Source: Streptomyces sp. KMM 9044
Lineage (GTDB): Bacteria; Actinomycetota; Actinomycetes; Streptomycetales; Streptomycetaceae
Direction of reading: 5' to 3'
NCBI RefSeq assembly: GCF_024701375.2
Contig: NZ_CP113910.1
Coordinates: 3,968,001-4,032,000 of the forward strand
DNA length: 64,000 nt
Shown: positions 10,715 through 19,686 of the stretch, one piece after another
Numbering within the stretch: the stretch's first letter is position 1
Layout of the letters: each line of letters begins with the position of its first letter
Notes under the pieces: generated by a model
Told to the model about the DNA's origin: nothing
The model's input: the letters and a program-made list of their open reading frames with translations, nothing else
Database searches by the model: none
Made by a program: the position numbers and the translations under genes

Positions 10715-10846
10715 TCAAGGGGTCGCCCGTGCCGTCCGCTGTACGGCGCAGGCGGCCCTCTGGGGCACTGGCTCGCCGAAGTAGAAGCCCACCGTGCCGG
10801 CGGAGAAGTCCGTGCTGTTGAAGCCCACCGTGCCGCCGCCCGGCGG
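10715..10846 (-). pseudogene. Remnant of a repeat protein (GTVGF repeats)
   Basis: Minus-strand frame ending at TGA 10715 reads GGTVGFNSTDFSAGTVGFYFGE, two copies of an (S/G)GTVGF unit like the pentapeptide-like repeats of Streptomyces 'F-SGGTVDF' proteins. The DNA shows the same doubling: GAAGCCCACCGTGCCG occurs twice, 31 bp apart. No start codon or N-terminal domain remains. Confidence 0.45.
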
Positions 10847-10930
10847 TGATCAGTCGACGGCCACGGCGCATACGTGACTCTCGAGCGTGCGGGCGTATCC
10901 GCCCCCACGCCGTTCCTGCGGGAAAGCCGG

Positions 10931-11130
10931 TCACTCGCGACCTCCGTCGCCCCGCAGGTACGCTCCTGCACGTGTCGCAGCCACCGCGGCCTCGGCGGCC
11001 TGGTCCGCGGCGGCCTCGTCGAGGCGGCTGCTGGTCAGCAGGCGGTAGTGGAGGGGGGCGGAGACGGCGCGGATCACCTCGTGGGCATCGGTGCCCTCGG
11101 GCGCCTCGCCCCGGTCGACGGCCTGGAGGA
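10931..11130 (-). pseudogene. TetR-family regulator, C-terminal remnant
   Basis: The minus strand encodes the end of a TetR ligand domain (FLQAVDRGEAPEGTD, VIRAVSAPLHYRLLTSS, ending GAYLRGDGGRE). The DNA-binding domain is missing: the frame is cut where the aldo/keto reductase begins on the opposite strand. Not functional. The intervening 10847-10930 shows nothing identifiable. Confidence 0.65.
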
Positions 11131-11136
11131 ACAGCC

Positions 11137-11800
11137 ATGGAATACAGTCGGCTGGGCGCATCAGGCCTCAAGGTCCCCGCACTGAGCTTCGGCACCGGCA
11201 CCTTCGGCGGCCACAGACCGCTGTTCGGCGCCTGGGGCAAGACCCGACGCGCAAGAAGCATGCCGTCTCGTGGAGATCTGCCTCGACGCCGGGATCACGA
11301 TCTCCGACACCGCCGACGTCTATTCCAGCGGGGCCTCCGAGGAGGTGCCGGGCGAGGCGATCAGAGGCCGCAGGGACCAGGCGATCGTGTCCACCAAGAC
11401 CGGCCTGCCGATGGACGACGGCCCGGGCGACGCCGGCTCCTTCCGTTCGCGCCTGACCACCGCGTGCGAGGACGCCCTGCGTCGGCTCGGTACCGACTGC
11501 ATCGACCTGTTCCACCTGCACGCCTTCGACGCCGGCACACCGGTCGACGAAGTCCTGTCCACGCTCGACGATCTCGTACGGGCAGGGAAGGTCCGCTACC
11601 CGGCATCTCCAACTTCTCCGGCTGGCAGGCGATGAAGTCCCTCGCGAGCGCGGAGAGATACGGCCACCCGCGCTATGTCGCCCATCAGGTCCACTCCTCC
11701 CTCGTCGGCCACGACTACGAAGGGGAGCTGATGCCCCTCGGGCTCGACCAGGGACTGGGAGCCCTCGTCTGGAGCCCGCTCGGCTGGGGACGGCTCGAAC
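11137..11800 (+). pseudogene. Aldo/keto reductase, frameshifted and truncated
   Basis: An aldo/keto reductase starts at ATG 11137 after a good GGAGG site (MEYSRLGASGLKVPALSFGT). One extra base near 11245 shifts the frame, which resumes as LVEICLDAGITISDTADVYSSG (catalytic D and Y); one missing base near 11600 restores ISNFSGWQ and later VWSPLGWGRL. The protein then stops being AKR-like near 11800; about 120 residues of the usual C-terminus are gone. Two indels plus truncation make this a pseudogene unless sequencing errors explain them. Confidence 0.8.
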
Positions 11801-11959
11801 CCGGACGACACCGCAGCCTGGGGCATGGCACTCATCGCCGCTCTCTACACCAGCGCCGCCACCGACCCGGCCTTCGCCCCGGCCGATCAACTCCCCACCC
11901 TGCGCCTGATCCTCCATCGCTTCCCACGGCCCAACACCCGACAGGAGCCGGAGCGATGA
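11801..11959 (+). pseudogene. Unidentified gene tail joined to the reductase
   Basis: After the AKR homology ends, a different frame reads WGMALIAALYTSAATD ... LPTLRLILHRFPRP ... QEPER and stops at 11959. It has no start and does not resemble an AKR C-terminus, so it looks like the tail of another gene brought next to the reductase by a deletion. The following 80 bases up to the cmd cluster hold nothing I recognise. Confidence 0.35.
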
Positions 11960-12038
11960 ACGGACCCCCACAGGACCCAATACGGCGGCAGGCGCACAGG
12001 GCGACTTCCGGCCGCGTCGGCGGCGAATACGCGACACC

Positions 12039-13604
12039 TCAACCTACGCGCCTGCCCGTCCCGAGGTAGAGGCCGAGGCCGTCGTGCGGCCAGCGGGCCC
12101 GGGACTGTTCGCGGGAGCGGAGGAGGGCCAGGGCGGGCATGCCCCGCTCCGGGCCGGTGGCGAGCAGGTCCGGGAGCTGGGGGAGCGGGGCCACGGCCGC
12201 CACGTCGTCCAGGACCAGCGTGAATGGTGGGTCGAGCCGACCGGAGGATGACCGTTCGGCCATGCGCCGGCCGTGCTCGACCACGCTTGCGGTGAGGGCC
12301 GTCAGCAACGGCATCGCACCCGGGCGGGTGCGGGGATCCTCGATGGACTCGCCCACCACATAGAGCGTGCCCCCTTCGTGGACGAAGGAATCCAGGGCGA
12401 GCGCATCAGTTCGGTCGGGCGTGCAGGCCTCGCGGACGTTGACCGTCGACAGGGCCGACAGCGCACGCGTCGTCAGTTGCTGCGCGATGTCCCGGCGTTC
12501 CGGGTACGCGGTGAGCGTCGACTCCAGTTCGCCGGCGGCGCCCGGGGCCGCCTTCGGGCTGGTGCGCAGGATGCGCACCGCCTCCTGGACCTGGGTGCCC
12601 TGTGCCCAGCGGTGGACGTGGCGGACGGTACGGCCGTCGATGGCGGCGGCGTGCAGGTAGCAGCGCAGGAGGGTCTGGGCGGTGTCGCTGACGGCCTGGT
12701 CGAGGCGGGAGGCGGGGAGGACCGGGGCCAGCAGGGCGGCGGCGCGCGCGACGGCCGTGTCCTTGGCCTCGCAGCCGCTGGTGGGCGACCAGTGGAGGCG
12801 GGCCGGGGTGTCGCAGAGGTGGGTCGGGTCGTAGAGGTGGATGGGGCCGAGCTTGGCCCGCGCGTCCTTCGTCTCCTCCCAGAGGGCGGGGTTCGAGGTG
12901 AGGACGAGAGCGGGGCCCTCCGCGTCCCGTACGGCCGCGGCGGCGGCGGTGCGACGGGCGTCCGGGGGGCCGTAGACCACCGGGTCGGAGGGCGAGGGGC
13001 GGACCGCGAGGGCCGACGGGGCCGGGTCCCCCAGCGGCGGGAGGGCTTCGGTGGGGGCGGGTTCGGCCTCCTGCGGTGGGGTCGTGGCCGGGAGCGGTTC
13101 CGTTTCCCGTCCCCGTACGGGATCGGGTGCCGTTCTCGGGGTCGGTACCTCGTGCTGGGCCGGCTCCGGCGAAGGTTCCGGCTTCGCCGTCGGGGCCGCG
13201 TGCCCCGCCGCCCGCTCGGCCTTCTGCCGGGCCCGTACCGCCCGCCACCGGGCCACCGTGCCCAGGACGAAGACGGTGAGGACGACCAGCAGCATCAGCT
13301 GGCCGATGAGCAGGCCCCAGAACAGCCCGTATCCCGGGAGGGCGGAGGCCGGGGTGTCCGGCCAGGCGTCCGGGACGTCGTGGGGCTGGGAGACGAGGTG
13401 GCGTATGGCGACCGGGGTGCGGGTGAAGGTGACACCGGACGGCCAGGAGCCGCGGGCGAAGAGGCTCGCGAGGCCCGTGGCCGTCCACACCAGCAGGGTG
13501 ATGCCGAGCAGGAACGCGAGCAGCCCGACCAGCAGCCCGTCCGGGACGCCGCCCCGGCCGTCCCGCGCCTGACCCTGTCCGCCGCCGTGACCGTCCGGTC
13601 TCAC
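12039..13604 (-). CDS. cmdA: Type IV secretion coupling-like membrane protein (cmdA position)
   Basis: Protein of 521 aa with two N-terminal membrane helices (about 22-48 and 95-118), a Pro-rich linker and a C-terminal P-loop-type domain of the VirD4/TraD 'TraM-recognition' kind: LVLTSNPALW, an acidic LVLDDVAAVAPLPQL strand and LLRSREQSRARW. No clear Walker A is present, so it may be a non-hydrolysing relative. It is last in a six-gene minus-strand operon and starts 15 bp after the ATPase gene. By order it matches cmdA of S. coelicolor cmdABCDEF, a cluster of membrane proteins affecting differentiation and antibiotic production. Confidence 0.8.
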   Translation of the reverse strand: MRPDGHGGGQGQARDGRGGVPDGLLVGLLAFLLGITLLVWTATGLASLFARGSWPSGVTFTRTPVAIRHLVSQPHDVPDAWPDTPASALPGYGLFWGLLIGQLMLLVVLTVFVLGTVARWRAVRARQKAERAAGHAAPTAKPEPSPEPAQHEVPTPRTAPDPVRGRETEPLPATTPPQEAEPAPTEALPPLGDPAPSALAVRPSPSDPVVYGPPDARRTAAAAAVRDAEGPALVLTSNPALWEETKDARAKLGPIHLYDPTHLCDTPARLHWSPTSGCEAKDTAVARAAALLAPVLPASRLDQAVSDTAQTLLRCYLHAAAIDGRTVRHVHRWAQGTQVQEAVRILRTSPKAAPGAAGELESTLTAYPERRDIAQQLTTRALSALSTVNVREACTPDRTDALALDSFVHEGGTLYVVGESIEDPRTRPGAMPLLTALTASVVEHGRRMAERSSSGRLDPPFTLVLDDVAAVAPLPQLPDLLATGPERGMPALALLRSREQSRARWPHDGLGLYLGTGRRVG

Positions 13605-13619
13605 GTCGGTTCCCTTCCC

Positions 13620-15035
13620 CTACGCCACCGTCGACTCGGAGTCGCCGACGTGCTGTTCCACGAAGGCCGCCGCCCGTTGCTCCGCCTCCAGCTCGGCGGC
13701 GCGCAGGGCGTCGTCGGCGGCGAGGAAGTCGACGGAGGACTCGGTCATCGCGCGGTCGGTGAAGACCAGCGGGCGCTCCGTCTCGGTGATGAGGTGTTTG
13801 ACCACCTGCACATTGCCGTTGACGTCCCAGACCGCGATGCCCGGGGTGAGCGAGGGGATGATCTCCACCGCCCACCGGGGCAGGCCCAGCACTCTGCCCG
13901 TCGCCCGTGCCTCGTCGGCCTTCTGGGCGTAGATGGTCCGGGTCGACGCCATCTTGAGGATGGCCGCCGCCTCCTTCGCCGCCGCCCCGTCCACCACGTC
14001 GGACAGGTGGTGGACGACCGCGACGAACGACAGGCCGAGCCGTCGCCCGAACTTGAGCAGCCGCTGGAACAGCTGCGCCACAAAAGGGCTGTTGATGATG
14101 TGCCAGGCCTCCTCGACCAGGAAGATGCGCTTCTTGCGGTCGGGGCGGATCCAGGTGTGTTCCAGCCAGACGCCGACGATCGCCATCAGGATCGGCATGG
14201 CGATGGAGTTGCGGTCGATGTGGGACAGGTCGAAGACGATCAGCGGCGCGTCCAGGTCGATGCCGACCGTCGTCGGGCCGTCGAACATGCCGCGCAGGTC
14301 ACCGTCGACGAGCCGGTCGAGCACCAGGGCGACGTCCAGGCCCCAGGCCCGCACGTCGTCTATGGCGACGTTCATCGCTTCCGCCGACTCCGCCTCGGGG
14401 TGGCGCAGGCGCTCGACGATGTCGGTGAGGACCGGCTGGCGTTCGACGATCGTCTCGGTGACGAAGGCGTGCGCGACCTTGAGCGCGAAGCCGGCGCGCT
14501 CGTCCAGGCCGTGCCCCATCGCGACCTCGATGATGGTGCGCAGCAGGGCGAGCTGGCCGGTCGTGGTGATCGACGGGTCGAGCGGGTTGAGGCGGATGCC
14601 GTGGTCCAGGGCGGCCCTCGGGTCCAGCCGGATGGGAGTGATGCCGAGTTCCTGCGCGATGAGGTTCCACTCGCCGACGCCGTCCTCGCCCTGTGCGTCC
14701 AGGACGACGACCTGGCGGTCGCGGAAGCGCAGCTGGCGCATGACGTACGTCTTCTCCAGCGCCGACTTGCCGTTGCCGGACTCGCCGAGGACCAGCCAGT
14801 GCGGCGCGGGGAGCTGCTGGCCGTAGAGCTGGAACGGGTCGTAGATGTAGCCCTTGCCGGAGTAGACCTCGCGGCCGATGATGACGCCGGAGTCGCCGAG
14901 GCCGGGGGCGGCGGTCGGGAGGTAGACGGCCTGCGCCTGGCCCGTGGAGGTGCGTACCGGCAGCCGTGTCGTCTCGACCTTGCCGAACAGGAACGACGTG
15001 AAGGCGTCGGTGACGACGGACAGCGGATCCCGCAT
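13620..15035 (-). CDS. cmdB: VirB4/TraC-like secretion ATPase (cmdB position)
   Basis: ATPase of 471 aa. Walker A GESGNGKS at residues 84-91, Walker B RIFLVEE at about 303-309, followed by FGRRLGLSF and VVHHLSD, as in VirB4/TraC/HerA-FtsK relatives. No transmembrane segment. VirB4 proteins power type IV secretion and conjugation machines at the inner membrane; here it probably drives the apparatus encoded by its neighbours. The gap to the upstream gene is 13 bp. CmdB is described in S. coelicolor as the ATP/GTP-binding member of its cluster, which fits. Confidence 0.87.
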   Translation of the reverse strand: MRDPLSVVTDAFTSFLFGKVETTRLPVRTSTGQAQAVYLPTAAPGLGDSGVIIGREVYSGKGYIYDPFQLYGQQLPAPHWLVLGESGNGKSALEKTYVMRQLRFRDRQVVVLDAQGEDGVGEWNLIAQELGITPIRLDPRAALDHGIRLNPLDPSITTTGQLALLRTIIEVAMGHGLDERAGFALKVAHAFVTETIVERQPVLTDIVERLRHPEAESAEAMNVAIDDVRAWGLDVALVLDRLVDGDLRGMFDGPTTVGIDLDAPLIVFDLSHIDRNSIAMPILMAIVGVWLEHTWIRPDRKKRIFLVEEAWHIINSPFVAQLFQRLLKFGRRLGLSFVAVVHHLSDVVDGAAAKEAAAILKMASTRTIYAQKADEARATGRVLGLPRWAVEIIPSLTPGIAVWDVNGNVQVVKHLITETERPLVFTDRAMTESSVDFLAADDALRAAELEAEQRAAAFVEQHVGDSESTVA

Positions 15036-15048
15036 CAGAACTCAGCCC

Positions 15049-16608
15049 CTACCTTCGAATGCCGGTGGCGAACGGGAGTGTGTTCACGAAGGCGCGGTGG
15101 TGCTCGCGGTCGCACCACTCCAGCTTCAGGTACGACTTTCCCGCCGACGCCCTGATGGTCCGCTTGTCGCGGGCCAGCGCCTCGGGGGTGCGGGAGGAGA
15201 CGGTGATGTAGCCGACGAGGTTGACGCCGGCCGCGCCGCTGGCGAGGTCCTCGCCGCGCTGGTCGAGACGGCCGTGGGCGGCGATGTCGCGCGGGTCGAC
15301 CGTGCGGTTCATCTTCGCGGCGCGCGAGGCCTCGGCCTCGTCGTTGGTCTTCTCCGTCAGCATGCGCTCGATGGCGACCTCGGTGGGCTCGAGGTCCATC
15401 GTCACGGCGACCGTGCGGATCACGTCCGGGGTGTGGACCAGGAGCGGCGCCAGGAAGTTGACGCCCACCGGGGTCATCGGCCACTCCTTCACCCAGGCCG
15501 TGGCGTGGCACCAGGGGGCGCGGGTGGAGGACTCGCGGGTCTTGGCCTGGAGGTAGGTGGGCTCCATGGCGTCGAGCTCGGCCGGCCAGGCGTTGCGCTT
15601 GGTCATCGCCTGGATGTGGTCGATCGGGTGGTCCGGGTCGTACATGGAGTGGATCAGCGAGGACAGGCGGCTCTGGCCGAGCGGCTGCCGGACGCGGATG
15701 TCGGCCTCCTGGAGCCGGGAGCAGATGTCGGTCAGCTCACGGGCCATGACGACGGCCAGCCCGGCGTCCCGGTCCACCTTGCCGCGCCCCTGGGTGCGCA
15801 TCGCGCGCGCCATCGCGTTGGCCTCGGCGGCCAGGTCGCGGTTGAAGTGCATACAGGCGACGAGGTACGCGCGGTGCTGCTCGCTGCTGGTCGACACCAT
15901 CGACTGCAGCTGGTCGTAGGACTGCTGGAGCCACGGCGGCGCCTGGTCGTCGCCGCGCTGTGAGACGTCCTTGGCGTGCGCGTCGGGGTCGGCGGGCAGC
16001 GTGCGGGCGAGCATCTGGATGCGGGTGACGAAGCCGTCGCCGTTGGCCACGTGCTTGAGCAACGTGCCGAAGCGGTCGACGAGCGCCTCCTGGTCCTCCG
16101 AGTCACGCAGGCCCACGCCGGGGCCCTCGATCTCGATGGCGGCGGTCACCGTCTTGCGGTCCGCGTGCAGCTGCACGGCGATCTCGTCGGGCCCGAACGG
16201 GGCGGCGAGCCAGGTGATCCGGCCGATCCCCGGCGGCGGGCCGATCTCGATCTCCCGGCCGTCGAGCCGGGTGCCGGCTTCGACGACGCCCGAGCGGTAC
16301 GTCGTGCCCTGGCGCAGGGTCCGCTTGTAACTGCGGTTGATCTCGAACCACTTGTAGAAGGTGCGGCCCCTGTAGGGGACGTACACGGCCGCCAGGGCGA
16401 TCATCGGGAGGCCCGTGAGCAGCACGATCCGCAGGGTCAGGACGGGGACGAGCAGACCGGCCATCATGCCGAAGAACGCGCCCACGACGATCAGCGCGAT
16501 CTCACCGGTCTCGCGATTGCGGCCGACGATCGCGTTCGGCCGGGCGCGGCCGATCAGATACGTACGGCGGGGCGTGACCGGATGGGACATATGGGCTTCG
16601 GTCGTCAA
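15049..16608 (-). CDS. cmdC: SCO6880-like membrane protein of secretion cluster (cmdC position)
   Basis: Protein of 519 aa with two membrane helices near residues 38-78 (VVGAFFGMMAGLLVPVL and VLLTGLPMIALAAVYVP) and a long soluble part, resembling the SCO6880 family that plays the VirB3/VirB4-N-terminal role beside the ATPase. The TTG start at 16608 is chosen because it overlaps the upstream stop (TTGA) and has GGAGG nine bases before it; ATG 16590 (513 aa) is the alternative with a poor site. Coupled to the upstream gene. Confidence 0.82.
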   Translation of the reverse strand: MTTEAHMSHPVTPRRTYLIGRARPNAIVGRNRETGEIALIVVGAFFGMMAGLLVPVLTLRIVLLTGLPMIALAAVYVPYRGRTFYKWFEINRSYKRTLRQGTTYRSGVVEAGTRLDGREIEIGPPPGIGRITWLAAPFGPDEIAVQLHADRKTVTAAIEIEGPGVGLRDSEDQEALVDRFGTLLKHVANGDGFVTRIQMLARTLPADPDAHAKDVSQRGDDQAPPWLQQSYDQLQSMVSTSSEQHRAYLVACMHFNRDLAAEANAMARAMRTQGRGKVDRDAGLAVVMARELTDICSRLQEADIRVRQPLGQSRLSSLIHSMYDPDHPIDHIQAMTKRNAWPAELDAMEPTYLQAKTRESSTRAPWCHATAWVKEWPMTPVGVNFLAPLLVHTPDVIRTVAVTMDLEPTEVAIERMLTEKTNDEAEASRAAKMNRTVDPRDIAAHGRLDQRGEDLASGAAGVNLVGYITVSSRTPEALARDKRTIRASAGKSYLKLEWCDREHHRAFVNTLPFATGIRR

Positions 16609-17939
16609 CGCCCTTCACCTCCCGTGCTGTTGCTGTTGCGGTTCCCGTGGGGCGTGCTCACCGGGCCGCCCTGGCGGGGGGCGGGTGCGGCGGAGGGGAC
16701 GGCTCCGCCGCCGCTGTTCGAGGTGCGCGCGCTGTGCGCGGCGACTCCGCCGGAGACGGGGTTGGACGGGCGGGCACCGCCGGAGGACTGGCCGCCCCCG
16801 CCGCCGTTGCTGTCGGCGCGCGTGCTGTGGGTCTTGATGCCCTGCGCGACCATCGTCGCCGGGGAGGCCATGACCGCCGCGGCCTTGCCTTCGGCACCCT
16901 GCATGAGGCGGTTGCTGCGCGAGTTCGCGATCTCGTCTCCGAAGCCCGGCACGAAGCGGTAGATCATCGCGCTGGCGAAGATGGCCAGCAGGATGATCGC
17001 CAGGCCGGACACCACGGCCGAGAACGCGTCCGGACCGTCCTCGTTGGACAGCGCCCCCGCCAGGCCCAGCACTATGACGATGACCGGCTTCACCAGGATC
17101 ACCGCGATCATGATGCCCGCCCAGCGCCGGACATGGCCCCACAGGTTCTTGTCGACCAGACCCGCGTACACGACCGTGCCCAGCAGCGCGCCCACGTAGA
17201 GCAGCGCCGCGCGGATGACCAGCTCCAGCCACAGCACCCCGGCCGCGACGATCGACACCAGCGAGACGACGATCAGCATGATCGGGCCGCCGCCGATGTC
17301 CGCGCCCTTCTCCAGGGCGCCGGCGAACGTGCCGAAGAACGTGTTCGTCTGGTCGCCGGTCGCGTTCGCCAGCACGTCCGTGATGCCGTCCGTGGCCGAC
17401 ACGATCGTGTAGAGGATCAGCGGGGTGAACGCCGAGGCCAGCACCGTCAGCCACAGGAAGCCGATCGCCTCGGACAGGGCCGTCGTGAGGGGGACACCCC
17501 GCACGGCCCGCTTGGCGACCGCCATCAGCCACAGCAGCAGCGTCAGGATCGTCGACGCGGCGAAGACGACCGCGTACTGCTTGAGGAACGTCGGGTTGGT
17601 GAAGTCCACGGCCGCGGTCTCGTCGACGGCGGCGCTGAGCTTCTTGATCGTCCAGGAGGCGGCGTCGGCGCAGCCCTGGGCCAGGGAGGCGAGGGGGTCG
17701 AGGGCGGAGGCGGGGCTGTCGAGGGTGCCGGCTCCGCCGGAGTCGCCGGAGGCTGCGCCATTGCCTTGCTCGCAGCGCTCCTTGGCGGGGCCGTGGATCA
17801 GGTCGCAGGGATTGTTGCTCTCCTCAGGAGTGGGCGTGGGGGTGGGCGCTGCCATGGCCCGGGTGGCGAAAAGGACGGCTGATACCTGTACGGCCGCAGC
17901 GATACCGGCCAGCTTGAACAGGCGACGATTAGCGGGCAT
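16605..17939 (-). CDS. cmdD: Polytopic membrane protein, VirB6-like (cmdD position)
   Basis: Protein of 444 aa with a cleavable signal peptide (MPANRRLFKLAGIAAAVQ...RAMA), a short Cys-containing region (NNPCDLIHGPAKERC), five to six membrane helices between about 120 and 345, and a Gly/Ser/Asn-rich cytoplasmic tail of 90 residues. This layout resembles TrbL/VirB6 channel proteins. The ATG overlaps the upstream gene by 11 bases (ATGCCCGCTAA). It probably forms the inner-membrane channel of the cmd apparatus. Confidence 0.8.
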   Translation of the reverse strand: MPANRRLFKLAGIAAAVQVSAVLFATRAMAAPTPTPTPEESNNPCDLIHGPAKERCEQGNGAASGDSGGAGTLDSPASALDPLASLAQGCADAASWTIKKLSAAVDETAAVDFTNPTFLKQYAVVFAASTILTLLLWLMAVAKRAVRGVPLTTALSEAIGFLWLTVLASAFTPLILYTIVSATDGITDVLANATGDQTNTFFGTFAGALEKGADIGGGPIMLIVVSLVSIVAAGVLWLELVIRAALLYVGALLGTVVYAGLVDKNLWGHVRRWAGIMIAVILVKPVIVIVLGLAGALSNEDGPDAFSAVVSGLAIILLAIFASAMIYRFVPGFGDEIANSRSNRLMQGAEGKAAAVMASPATMVAQGIKTHSTRADSNGGGGGQSSGGARPSNPVSGGVAAHSARTSNSGGGAVPSAAPAPRQGGPVSTPHGNRNSNSTGGEGR

Positions 17940-18756
17940 ACGTGAACCCTCCGTACTCCTCGACGGCCTTCGCCATCTCTTCGGCACTGGAGGCCCGCTC
18001 ATCGCCGGGAACCGGCGTCGGGCCGTCCTTCTGAGAGTGAGTCACGATCTTCCAGTCGCCGTTGGTCCACTCGAGCTGAACAGTGATGGTGAACCAGCTG
18101 TTGATGACCGGGTTGGTGGAGCTCTCGCCCGCAAGGCCGAGGAGGCCGCTGCACCAGACTTCGACCGTCGCGGCGTTGTCGGAGGCCTCGATGACCTTGG
18201 TACCCATCGGGCTTGTACGCGAGACGAACGTGTAGCCCTCGGGCGTCGTGCCGTCCTCGTTCAGACCCACATTCTGGTTGAACTCCGGCGTGTACGCCTT
18301 GTCGAGTGTGGCTCCGAAGTCCGCAACCCGTGCGGGGACGAGGACCGAGTTCAGAATGGCGTCGCGCTTCCCCTTGTTGAACATCTCAGCCGACCCCAGC
18401 GCCACCGCGTAGTTCGCCGCCGCGCTCTCCGCTCCCTGGCGGTCCCGGGCGAAGCCTGAGGGGATGCCGGCGTTCACCGACCGGACCGGCTTCTCTCCCG
18501 AGGGGGCCGTCGCCTCCGCCTTCGGGGAGTCGTCGCCCTCACCCGATGCGGAATCGCCTCCTCCACGGTTCGCGAAGGCGATCGCGGCGATCAGGAGCAC
18601 CACCACGCCGACCACCGTGACCAGGCTCCGGGACGACGTACGGCCGCCGCCTCTGCGTCCGCCGCCGTGCGGGCCGCCGCTGTCCGGCATGCGGGTACGG
18701 GTCTGGCCCGATCCGCCGTACCCGCCGGTGCTCTCGTACTCGTCCCCGAGACTCAT
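17929..18756 (-). CDS. cmdE: Single-pass VirB8/TcpC-like protein (cmdE position)
   Basis: Protein of 275 aa with a Gly-rich cytoplasmic N-terminus, one membrane helix (about 45-62, SLVTVVGVVVLLIAAIAF) and an extracellular NTF2-like domain (AAANYAVALGSAEMF ... VWCSGLLGL ... WFTITVQLEWTNGDWKIV). The single helix plus NTF2-like outer domain is the architecture of VirB8 and its Gram-positive counterpart TcpC. It overlaps the downstream gene by 11 bases. A GAGGGGGCG site precedes the ATG. Confidence 0.8.
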   Translation of the reverse strand: MSLGDEYESTGGYGGSGQTRTRMPDSGGPHGGGRRGGGRTSSRSLVTVVGVVVLLIAAIAFANRGGGDSASGEGDDSPKAEATAPSGEKPVRSVNAGIPSGFARDRQGAESAAANYAVALGSAEMFNKGKRDAILNSVLVPARVADFGATLDKAYTPEFNQNVGLNEDGTTPEGYTFVSRTSPMGTKVIEASDNAATVEVWCSGLLGLAGESSTNPVINSWFTITVQLEWTNGDWKIVTHSQKDGPTPVPGDERASSAEEMAKAVEEYGGFTYAR

Positions 18757-18962
18757 ACCGCCTGCGCCCCCTCAGCGTCGTGCGGAAACACCTCGTACTC
18801 CGCGTACTCCTGGTACGACGGTAGCCGTGCTGGTCCCCGCGCGGGCGCGGTGTTATGAGTCGACATCAGGGAAACGCAACCTCGGGCGGTGGGCGCGACG
18901 GGCGGGTGGGGTGGAGGGGAGGGGAGGCTGGGCGTACCCGGTCGGACGCACGGGGCGGGGCC

Positions 18963-19271
18963 CTAAACGGCCATTCCGTACACGATGGTGAACACCGTGC
19001 CCAGTGAACCGATGATGAACACGCCCGTGAGCCCGGCGATGATCAGACCTTTGCCCTGCTCCGCGCTGAACGTGTCCCGCAGCGCCGTCGCACCGATGCG
19101 CTGCTTCGCCGCGCCCCAGATGGCGATGCCGAGGCAGATCAGGATGGCGAGCGCCATGACCACTTCGATCATGACTTTGGCCTCGTTGCCCAGGCTGCCG
19201 AAAGGACCCCAGTCGGGAGCGATCCCACCGATGATGGTGTTGATGTCTCCCTCGTCGGCCGCGAAGAACAT
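18963..19271 (-). CDS. cmdF: Two-helix pilin-like membrane protein (cmdF position)
   Basis: Protein of 102 aa from ATG 19271, with two hydrophobic helices (VMIEVVMALAILICLGIAIW and LIIAGLTGVFIIGSLGTVF) separated by a short polar loop, resembling VirB2-type pilins or holins. The ATG is preceded by GGGGCGG; an in-frame ATG at 19358 would add 29 Arg-rich residues and cannot be excluded. It is the promoter-proximal gene of the six, about 200 bp before cmdE. Confidence 0.75.
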   Translation of the reverse strand: MFFAADEGDINTIIGGIAPDWGPFGSLGNEAKVMIEVVMALAILICLGIAIWGAAKQRIGATALRDTFSAEQGKGLIIAGLTGVFIIGSLGTVFTIVYGMAV

Positions 19272-19476
19272 GTAAGTCACCGCCCCTGTCGGGTCGTTCC
19301 AGGCCTCTGCTGGCGCAGAGGTCAGGGCCCATTGTCGCCGACGATGGCGCCGCCGCATGCCGACTCGGCGTCATTAGTTGGCAGGTTTTGTATGAATAAC
19401 CGCTGTCACCGGCGCGCGCCGGTCCCCGGAACGGGCGCGGGTCGGTGGGTGAGGAGGCGTATCATCACTCTGTGTA

Positions 19477-19686
19477 TCACGTTCGGACCGAGAAATGGTC
19501 GAACTCACCCGCACGCACACCCCGGACGAACGTGTCCCACCTGCGCCGGTCCGTCGTGACGGCGGTGCCCGGGGCCGCGGCGGCACGGATACGGACCGTG
19601 TTGCCGTCGCCGAGGGCCACCTCGATGGCGGATGGCCGACCGGCCGTCACCTCCCGTTCCTCCTTGAGTGACTGGACAAGGGTCAT
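19477..19686 (-). CDS. DUF397-like small protein
   Basis: Protein of 69 aa from ATG 19686 with a DUF397-like end: IEVALGDGNTVRIR, then WDTFVRGVRAGEFDHF, where W..F..GVRAGEFD is the family signature. DUF397 proteins normally pair with XRE (WhiJ-type) regulators and an ATP-binding protein. No XRE gene lies nearby, so this looks like an orphan. Its start codon overlaps the start of the opposite-strand ATPase fragment. Confidence 0.55.
   Translation of the reverse strand: MTLVQSLKEEREVTAGRPSAIEVALGDGNTVRIRAAAAPGTAVTTDRRRWDTFVRGVRAGEFDHFSVRT

Noticed and set aside
10020..11261. Minus-strand open frame of 413 codons
   Set aside because: Crosses several unrelated fragments in the wrong frame; only short parts resemble protein.
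11137..11800. Programmed frameshifting in the aldo/keto reductase
   Set aside because: No slippery site at either break, and the enzyme is also truncated.
12273..15155. Plus-strand open frame of 960 codons
   Set aside because: Antisense to the cmd ATPase genes; Arg/Gly/Asp-rich reading typical of high-GC shadow frames, without a start site or domain.
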